NCBI GenBank assembly: GCA_035444405.1
Contig: DAOMOP010000149.1
Coordinates: 1-10,252, forward strand
DNA from: DAOMOP01 sp035444405
GTDB lineage: Bacteria > Pseudomonadota > Gammaproteobacteria > Burkholderiales > Rhodocyclaceae
Length of the DNA stretch: 10,252 nt
Direction: 5' to 3'
The notes beneath the pieces are model-generated. The model made no database searches and was not told where the DNA came from. It saw only the letters and a program-made list of their open reading frames with translations. A program made the position numbers and the translations under genes. Below are positions 5,924-10,252 of the stretch, in pieces (position 1 is the stretch's first letter; each line of letters opens with the position of its first letter).

Positions 5924-7438
5924 TCAGACGGCGGGCGACGGGGCGCGGTGGCGCCGCTGCTCGACGGCGCGGGCGAGACGCGGGCCGACCAGCATCGCGA
6001 GCGCCGCGATCCACAGGCCGATCGAGATCGGGCTCGCGAACAGCACCGCCACGTCGCCGTCGCTGATCGACAGCGCGCGCCGCAGGTTCTGCTCCATCAT
6101 GTCGCCGAGCACGAAGCCGAGGATGAACGGCGCGATCGGGAAATTCATCACCCGCAGCAGGTAGCCGACGCCGCCGATCAGCGTGCCGAGGATGAGGTCG
6201 AAGGTGGTGCCGTGCACCGCATACACCCCTACCATCGAGATCGCCGCCACGCCCGGCACCAGCAGCCAGGTCGGGATCGAGAGAAACTTCACGAACACGC
6301 GGATCAGCGGGATGTTCATCACCAGCAGCATCACGTTGGCGATGAACAGCGACGCGATCAGCCCCCACACGATTGCCGGCTGGTCCTGGAACAGCGTCGG
6401 GCCGGGCGTGATGTTGTACAGCGTGAGCGCGCCGATCATCACCGCGGTGGTGCCCGAGCCCGGCACGCCGAGGGTCAGCATCGGCACCAGCGAGCCGTTG
6501 GCCGAGGCGTTGTTGGCCGCCTCGGGGGCCGCCACGCCGCGGATGTCGCCGTTGCCGAACCGGTGGTCCTTGCCGGCCATGCGGCGCTCGGCCGCGTAGC
6601 ACATCGCCGAGGCGATGGTCGCGCCGGCGCCGGGCAGCACGCCGATGAAGAAACCCGACACCGCCGAGCGCAGCATCGTCCACTTCGCCAGCATGAACTC
6701 CTTCGTGTTGAACATCAGCCGGCCGGTCAGCGAGATCGGCTCGCCGGTCGTGTGCGCGCTCTGCAGCATCAGCAGCAGCTCGCTCACCGCGAACAGCCCG
6801 ATCACGATGACGATGAAGGGGATGCCGTCCTGCAGGTGCAGCATGTCGAAGGTGAAGCGATAGACGCCGCTGTTCGAATCGATGCCGACGGTCGACAGCA
6901 GCAGGCCGATCAGGCACGCCGTCATCGCCTTCGGCAGCGAATCGCCGACCAGCCCGCCCAGGCACGACAGCGCCAGCACCATCAGCACGAAGTACTCGGC
7001 CGGACCGAACGCGATCGCCCATTCGGCGAGCAGCGGCGCGAAGGCGACGATGCCGATCGTGGCGACCAGCGCACCGGTGAAGGAGGCCATCGCCGACATC
7101 GACAGCGCCGGCCCGGCGAGCCCCTGCTTCGCCATCGGGTGGCCGTCCATCGTCGTCATCACCGCGCCGGCGTCGCCGGGCACGTTGATCAGGATCGCCG
7201 AGATGCGCCCGCCGTACTCGCAGCCGGCATAGACCGCGCACAACAGGATCAGCGCCGACTCGGGCGGCAGCTTCATTGCGAACGCGATCGGCAGCAGGAT
7301 CGCGACGCCGTTGATCGGTCCGAGACCGGGCAGCAGCCCGACGACGGTGCCGAGGAAGCAGCCGATCAGCGCGATCATCAGGTTTTCCGGCGTCGCGGCG
7401 ACCGCGAAGCCGTGCATCAGCAGTGACAGTGTGTCCAT
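5924..7438 (-). CDS. tctA: Tripartite tricarboxylate transporter large permease TctA
   Basis: A 504-residue inner-membrane permease with about twelve hydrophobic segments, the usual length for TctA. It forms the translocation path and works with TctB and the periplasmic TctC, driven by an ion gradient rather than ATP. The family signature appears twice, reflecting the internal duplication: GLLPGLGPINGVAILLP at about residues 34-50 and GVLPGAGATIASAM at about 266-279. Further family-typical segments are YAGCEYGGRISAILINVPGD and LGVPGSGTTAVMIGAL. The ATG at 7438 follows the tctB stop by three bases, so translation is probably coupled; GGGG lies about 6 bases upstream. The gene is the last of the operon and ends before a strong terminator. 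The substrate could be citrate or another di- or tricarboxylate, including an aromatic one; the sequence alone does not say which. Confidence 0.95.
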   Translation of the reverse strand: MDTLSLLMHGFAVAATPENLMIALIGCFLGTVVGLLPGLGPINGVAILLPIAFAMKLPPESALILLCAVYAGCEYGGRISAILINVPGDAGAVMTTMDGHPMAKQGLAGPALSMSAMASFTGALVATIGIVAFAPLLAEWAIAFGPAEYFVLMVLALSCLGGLVGDSLPKAMTACLIGLLLSTVGIDSNSGVYRFTFDMLHLQDGIPFIVIVIGLFAVSELLLMLQSAHTTGEPISLTGRLMFNTKEFMLAKWTMLRSAVSGFFIGVLPGAGATIASAMCYAAERRMAGKDHRFGNGDIRGVAAPEAANNASANGSLVPMLTLGVPGSGTTAVMIGALTLYNITPGPTLFQDQPAIVWGLIASLFIANVMLLVMNIPLIRVFVKFLSIPTWLLVPGVAAISMVGVYAVHGTTFDLILGTLIGGVGYLLRVMNFPIAPFILGFVLGDMMEQNLRRALSISDGDVAVLFASPISIGLWIAALAMLVGPRLARAVEQRRHRAPSPAV

Positions 7439-7441
7439 GGA

Positions 7442-7885
7442 TTACCCCGTGATCGTGGTGAGCCACTGCCCGGTCGGCAGCGCGACGTCGAGCAGGCGGT
7501 CGAAGAAGAAGTACATGCCCACGCCGAGCCCGGCGCCGCCGGCCGCACACTGCGTCCACGTGCCGCCGAAGAAGCGCGCCACCGGGATCGTCATCAGCGC
7601 CGTGGCGATGACGAAGCCGAGCTTGTCGAAGAGCAGCGCATAGCCGAGCACGATCACGAACAGCACGCCGATGCGCCGCATCACCGGCGCCGGCGCCCAC
7701 TTGGCCTCGCCATGCCGCGACAGCATCAGCGAGACCGCGCACAGGCCCAGCAGGAACAGCACGAGCAGCGGGAAGGCGCGCGGCCCGACCGGCTCGTACG
7801 AGAACGGCGGCTGCAGGTCCCAGCCGATCCAGATGCCGGCGATGCTGACCAGAAACAGCACGCCGCCGAAGATTCTTTCGCTCAT
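7442..7885 (-). CDS. tctB: Tripartite tricarboxylate transporter small membrane subunit TctB
   Basis: A 147-residue protein with four likely membrane segments (about residues 4-22, 33-53, 70-95 and 105-130), matching the size and topology of TctB, the poorly conserved small subunit that partners TctA. The PVGPRAFPLLVLFLLG stretch is characteristic of the family. The start is ATG at 7885 (MSERIFGG), chosen because a GGGAGA Shine-Dalgarno lies about 5 bases upstream; an earlier in-frame ATG at 7927 would run through the tctC-tctB spacer and add a non-family N-terminus. The gene is separated from tctC by 64 bases holding a hairpin and from tctA by 3 bases. Confidence 0.92.
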   Translation of the reverse strand: MSERIFGGVLFLVSIAGIWIGWDLQPPFSYEPVGPRAFPLLVLFLLGLCAVSLMLSRHGEAKWAPAPVMRRIGVLFVIVLGYALLFDKLGFVIATALMTIPVARFFGGTWTQCAAGGAGLGVGMYFFFDRLLDVALPTGQWLTTITG

Positions 7886-7903
7886 GTCGGTCTCCCGAAC
7901 GCG

Positions 7904-7933
7904 GCCCCCGCCCGCGCGGGGCGGCACGGGGGC
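7904..7933 (-). other. Intercistronic hairpin between tctC and tctB
   Basis: The spacer holds an inverted repeat of 7 bp (GCCCCCG at 7904-7910, CGGGGGC at 7927-7933) with a small internal palindrome, CCCGCGCGGG, at 7911-7920. No T run follows on the minus strand. Hairpins behind a binding-protein gene commonly protect the upstream message and lower expression of the membrane subunits. That role is inferred here. Confidence 0.5.
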
Positions 7934-7949
7934 TCAGGATGGCAGGGGT

Positions 7950-8918
7950 TTACTGCGCGACGAGGCCGAACTCTCGGGCGAGCTCGCCGTAGCGCTTCAC
8001 TTCCTCGATCACGTACTCGGTCAGCTCGGCGCCGGTCAGCTTGAACGGGAACAGTCCGCGCTCGGTGCGCAGCTTGTCGAAATCGGGATCGGCGAGCATC
8101 TTGTCGAAGGTGGCGACCCACCACTGATAGTCTGCGTCTGAGACCTGCGGCCCCATGTAATAGCCGCGCGCGATCGTCCAGTCCACGTTGTAGCCCTGCT
8201 CGATCGCCGTCGGGATCCCGGACAGCTCGCCCGGCAAGCGCTCCTTGGCGAGGACCGCAAGAACCCGCACGCGCCCGCCCTTCAGATGCGCGACGACTTC
8301 CGAGGCGTCGCCGGTGTAGGCCTGGACGTGTCCGCCCATCAGCGCCGTCATCGCCTCGCCGCCGCCCTCGAAGGCGACGTAGCGCATGTTCTTGTAATTG
8401 ACACCGGCCTCGCGCGCGATCAGTGCCGACTTCATCCAGTCCTGGCTGCCCACCGAGCCGCCCGCGCCGAACACCACCTTGCCCGGGTCGGTGCGGGTCG
8501 CTTCGATCAGGTCCGCGAGCGACTGGTAGGGCGAGTCGGCGCGCACGATCACCGCGCCGTAGTCGGCGCCGACCGCGGCGACCCACTTGACGTCTTTTTC
8601 GTTGTACTTGCCGAACTTGCCGGTGGCCAGATTCAGGAAGGAACCGCCCGAAAAGGCGACGACGGTGCCGCCCTCGGCCGGGCGGTTGGCGATTACCGTG
8701 TTGTAGGCCACCGCACCGATGCCGCCGGGCATGTAGGTCACCCGCATCGGCGCGTCGAGGTATTGCCCGTCCTGCAGCGCGCTCTGTGCGAGCTTGCAGG
8801 TGAGGTCGAAGCCGCCACCCGGCTTGGCCGGTGCGATGCATTCGGGCTTGGCGGGCGCCGCCTGGGCGGCGCCGAAGGCGAGGGTTGCCGCAAGAACGGC
8901 CAGGGTGTGCTTGAACAT
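7950..8918 (-). CDS. tctC: Tripartite tricarboxylate transporter periplasmic binding protein TctC
   Basis: A 322-residue Bug/TctC-type receptor that captures the carboxylate in the periplasm and delivers it to TctA/TctB. The signal peptide is clear: MFKHTLAVLAATLAFGAAQA, with likely cleavage after Ala20. The mature protein begins with PECIAPAKPGGGFDLTC, the ligand-loop region of TctC proteins, with Cys27 and Cys41 placed to form a disulphide. Later segments typical of the family are MPGGIGAVAYN, VVFGAGGSVGSQDW, VRVLAVLAKERLPG and GIPTAIEQGYNVDW. The start ATG at 8918 is supported by a strong GGAGGAGA about 6 bases upstream. It is the first gene of the operon and is preceded by the TctD-type operator and a possible -10 box. 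The closest resemblance is to citrate-type TctC rather than the diverse Bug proteins, but the ligand is inferred. Confidence 0.95.
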   Translation of the reverse strand: MFKHTLAVLAATLAFGAAQAAPAKPECIAPAKPGGGFDLTCKLAQSALQDGQYLDAPMRVTYMPGGIGAVAYNTVIANRPAEGGTVVAFSGGSFLNLATGKFGKYNEKDVKWVAAVGADYGAVIVRADSPYQSLADLIEATRTDPGKVVFGAGGSVGSQDWMKSALIAREAGVNYKNMRYVAFEGGGEAMTALMGGHVQAYTGDASEVVAHLKGGRVRVLAVLAKERLPGELSGIPTAIEQGYNVDWTIARGYYMGPQVSDADYQWWVATFDKMLADPDFDKLRTERGLFPFKLTGAELTEYVIEEVKRYGELAREFGLVAQ

Positions 8919-8985
8919 GTGGGTCTCCTCCGGAATCGGATCAATCGCAGCGCGAATGCTTGAAGTCGTTCGCGCCTGGAGGCAG

Positions 8986-8991
8986 ACGATA
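8986..8991 (-). promoter_or_regulatory. Possible -10 box of the tctCBA promoter
   Basis: The minus-strand hexamer TATCGT starts exactly 10 nt after the second GAAAG half-site of the 9001-9018 element, the same layout as in front of the binding-protein gene at 3587-3592. No proper -35 box is present, as expected when an activator bound at the -35 region recruits the polymerase. Transcription would begin near 8979, giving a leader of about 60 nt that carries the strong tctC ribosome binding site. Confidence 0.5.
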
Positions 8992-9000
8992 GGCGAGCGG

Positions 9001-9018
9001 GCTTTCGGTTCGCTTTCA
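9001..9018 (-). promoter_or_regulatory. Putative TctD operator, copy 2
   Basis: The plus strand reads GCTTTCGGTTCGCTTTCA, differing from 3602-3619 at a single position (G at 9012 for A at 3613). The CTTTC half-sites are again 11 bp apart. The element lies 82 nt before the tctC start codon in the same orientation, relative to the downstream gene, as copy 1. No plus-strand gene follows, so this copy must serve tctCBA. Confidence 0.75.
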
Positions 9019-9116
9019 CGCGTCCGTGCCCGGAGCGGATGGGGCAGGCTCGGTCGCCGCGGCAGCGGCGCCCCCCAGACGGTCGGGCGCCGTCGCCGGG
9101 AGCGTTACAGCCGCTC

Positions 9117-9149
9117 AAACGAAAAGGGCCTGCATCGCTGCAAGCCCTT
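9117..9149 (-). terminator. Intrinsic terminator of the tRNA-Lys operon
   Basis: An interrupted stem (AAGGGC at 9124-9129 with GCCCTT at 9144-9149; TGCA at 9131-9134 with TGCA at 9139-9142; one mismatch; loop TCGC) begins 11 bases past the 3' end of the CUU tRNA. On the minus strand the stem runs into TTTTCGTTT. It separates the tRNA transcript from the tctC promoter region. The 242-base stretch between tctC and the tRNA otherwise holds only the tctC promoter and a 7-bp inverted repeat of unknown role (9066-9072 with 9086-9092). Confidence 0.8.
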
Positions 9150-9160
9150 GAATTCGCTCG

Positions 9161-9236
9161 TGGTGGGGGCACTAGGGCTCGAACCTAGGACCTACTGATT
9201 AAGAGTCAGCTGCTCTACCAACTGAGCTATACCCCC
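9161..9236 (-). tRNA. tRNA-Lys (anticodon CUU)
   Basis: On the minus strand the 76-nt sequence folds as a complete cloverleaf. The acceptor GGGGGTA pairs with TGCCCCC (one G-T pair); the D-arm AGCTCAGTTGGTAGAGC is standard; the anticodon stem GCTGA/TCAGT encloses the loop CTCTTAA, giving anticodon CTT, which reads AAG codons. The T-arm contains GGTTCGAGCC. The 3' CCA is encoded at 9163-9161. It is the second gene of a two-tRNA transcript. Confidence 0.96.
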
Positions 9237-9298
9237 GATCTTCCGCAGCCGACTGTCCTGAATCTTGGTGTCCCGTACCGAGCGGCGCGAGATTTGGT

Positions 9299-9374
9299 TG
9301 GTAGGCCGTGCAGGATTCGAACCTGCGACCAACGGATTAAAAGTCCGCTGCTCTACCAGCTGAGCTAACGACCC
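9299..9374 (-). tRNA. tRNA-Lys (anticodon UUU)
   Basis: A complete 76-nt cloverleaf on the minus strand. The acceptor GGGTCGT pairs with ACGGCCT through one G-T pair; the anticodon stem GCGGA/TCCGT encloses CTTTTAA, giving anticodon TTT for AAA/AAG codons. The T-loop GGTTCGAATCC is canonical and CCA is encoded at 9301-9299. It lies 62 bases upstream of the CUU isoacceptor and is the first gene of the transcript. Confidence 0.96.
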
Positions 9375-9392
9375 AACCGCGGAAAGACGCAA

Positions 9393-9421
9393 ATTTTAGT
9401 TAAACGCGTTATGTCCGTCAA
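9393..9421 (-). promoter_or_regulatory. Promoter of the tRNA-Lys pair
   Basis: On the minus strand a TTGACG -35 box (9421-9416) and a TAAAAT -10 box (9398-9393) are separated by exactly 17 bases, close to the sigma-70 consensus and the best promoter in the window. The region is locally AT-rich, unlike its surroundings. The likely start of transcription is near 9386, about a dozen bases before the mature UUU tRNA. Confidence 0.85.
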
Positions 9422-9450
9422 GATTCGATATGGACCGTCTTCGACGCGCG

Positions 9451-10252
9451 CTACACCTCGCGCATCATCAGCCAGAACTGTATCTTCATCGTCACGGCCG
9501 CGCCGGTGATGATGGCTGCGGTCGTGAGGATGGAGCCGAGCGCGAGCGTCGAGAAACCGCTGATGCCCTGGCCGATCGTGCAGCCGAAGGCGGTCACGCC
9601 GCCGAAGCCCATCAGCACCGCGCCGACGATGTGGCGCGTCAGATCGGCCGGTTGGTTGAACGACTCGACGCGAAAGGTACCCGAGGCGAGCGCGTAGAGG
9701 GCCGAGCCGGCGATCACGCCGAGCGTGCCGGCGATGCCGAAGGTGACGATGCGGCTCGCGTCGCTCCACAGCATCAGCAGCTCGAGCGTGTAGGCGAACG
9801 GCGCGACGAAGGTGAACGATTCGGCGCGGCCGCTGTTGGTGCCGATGAACGCCTCCTCGAGCGTCCGCGGGTGCTCGACGACGTAGCCGACATGGCCGGT
9901 CAGGTACCAGCCGGCCACGCACAGCGCGCCGATGACGATGCCGCCGATCAGCACGTCCGCCTGCCATGCCTCGCGCTTCATCAGCGAGAACAACAGCAGC
10001 GCGCCGCCGACCGCCGCCGTCGCCAGCAGCAACGCATTGTCGCGCGCGAGGCCGAAGGTGGTGAGCAGGGACGGGATGTCCTGACCGGTGCCGAGCTCGA
10101 TCGCGACCGGGTCGAGGAAGGTGACGCGCCACACGCCGAACAGTCCGCGCAGTGTCATGTAGGCCGAGATCCCGAGGAACACGAACACCACCACCGACTT
10201 CAGGTTGCCGCCGCCGATGCGGATCAGCGTCTTGCTGCCACAGCCCGACGCG
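9451..10252 (-). CDS. YeeE/YedE-family sulfur-compound transporter (5' end missing)
   Basis: The frame is open to the window edge and ends with TAG at 9453-9451, so about 266 C-terminal residues are visible. The earliest methionine-like codon (GTG near 10194) is not the start, because the conserved segment SGCGSKTLIRIGGGNLKS is encoded upstream of it. The protein has repeated hydrophobic segments and the two Cys-containing signatures of YeeE/YedE (DUF395) proteins: GCGSKTL (Cys codon 10242-10240) and AFGCTIGQGISGFSTLALGS (Cys codon 9582-9580). In characterised family members such cysteines relay thiosulfate or related sulfur species through the membrane. The N-terminal part is out of view. 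The gene is followed by the tRNA-Lys promoter on the same strand with no obvious terminator between. Membership of the family is secure; the transported compound is inferred. Confidence 0.88.
   Translation of the reverse strand, partial: ASGCGSKTLIRIGGGNLKSVVVFVFLGISAYMTLRGLFGVWRVTFLDPVAIELGTGQDIPSLLTTFGLARDNALLLATAAVGGALLLFSLMKREAWQADVLIGGIVIGALCVAGWYLTGHVGYVVEHPRTLEEAFIGTNSGRAESFTFVAPFAYTLELLMLWSDASRIVTFGIAGTLGVIAGSALYALASGTFRVESFNQPADLTRHIVGAVLMGFGGVTAFGCTIGQGISGFSTLALGSILTTAAIITGAAVTMKIQFWLMMREV

Noticed and set aside
5829..7742. Long minus-strand open frame of 637 codons over tctA/tctB, and the matching plus-strand frame at 5822-7426
   Set aside because: Both are frame shadows of tctA, rich in Arg, Gln and His, with no recognisable domain; the true tctA frame has all the family motifs.
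7883..7927. Earlier tctB start at 7927
   Set aside because: It would add 14 residues read through the tctC-tctB hairpin; the ATG at 7885 has a good ribosome binding site and a normal TctB N-terminus.
9161..9374. tRNA-Lys genes as an integration site for a mobile island
   Set aside because: No integrase, no repeated tRNA 3' fragment and no compositional shift is visible on either side.
9192..9392. Small minus-strand protein frame containing AQLVEQ repeats
   Set aside because: This is the well-known spurious translation of tRNA genes; it covers the two lysine tRNAs.

Overview
This window is about 10.25 kb of very GC-rich DNA (roughly 70% by eye). It resembles a betaproteobacterium, perhaps a Rhodocyclales or Burkholderiales member. 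That placement is inferred from base composition and gene repertoire (a complete TctDE/TctCBA locus, YciA, an AbrB-family membrane protein, YeeE) and was not tested by a search.

Layout. At 1-818 (+) is the 3' part of a citrate synthase-superfamily gene resembling the lyase domain of ATP-citrate lyase. It is followed by a complete yciA-type acyl-CoA thioesterase at 900-1298 (+). An AbrB-family membrane protein (1300-2355, -) converges on yciA with only one base between the stop codons. Upstream of it on the same strand is an ABC-type periplasmic binding protein (2436-3524, -) with no permease or ATPase beside it. Divergent from this gene is the two-component pair tctD (3624-4301, +) and tctE (4400-5796, +). 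tctE contains an 85-N assembly gap whose stated length breaks the reading frame. tctE converges on the tripartite tricarboxylate transporter operon tctC-tctB-tctA (8918 down to 5924, -), which ends at a strong intrinsic terminator. Beyond lie two tandem lysine tRNA genes, UUU then CUU (-), with a near-consensus promoter and a terminator. The window ends inside a YeeE/YedE-family sulfur-compound transporter gene (9451-10252, -, 5' end missing).

How it works together. TctE probably senses a carboxylate in the periplasm, perhaps through a binding protein. TctD would then activate the TctC/TctB/TctA uptake system. The sequence gives direct support: an 18-bp element, identical at 17 positions and containing two CTTTC half-sites 11 bp apart, occurs in front of tctC (9001-9018) and in front of the lone binding protein (3602-3619). 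Both copies have the same orientation, the same 10-nt distance to a possible -10 box, and almost the same distance to the start codon (82 and 77 nt). This looks like the TctD operator. It places the lone binding protein, and possibly abrB behind it, in the same regulon as the transporter.

Most genes are ordinary members of known families. The least described part is the regulatory architecture and the role of the extra binding protein. No CRISPR array, insertion sequence, phage gene or toxin-antitoxin pair was seen. No gene-free stretch exceeds 300 bases.
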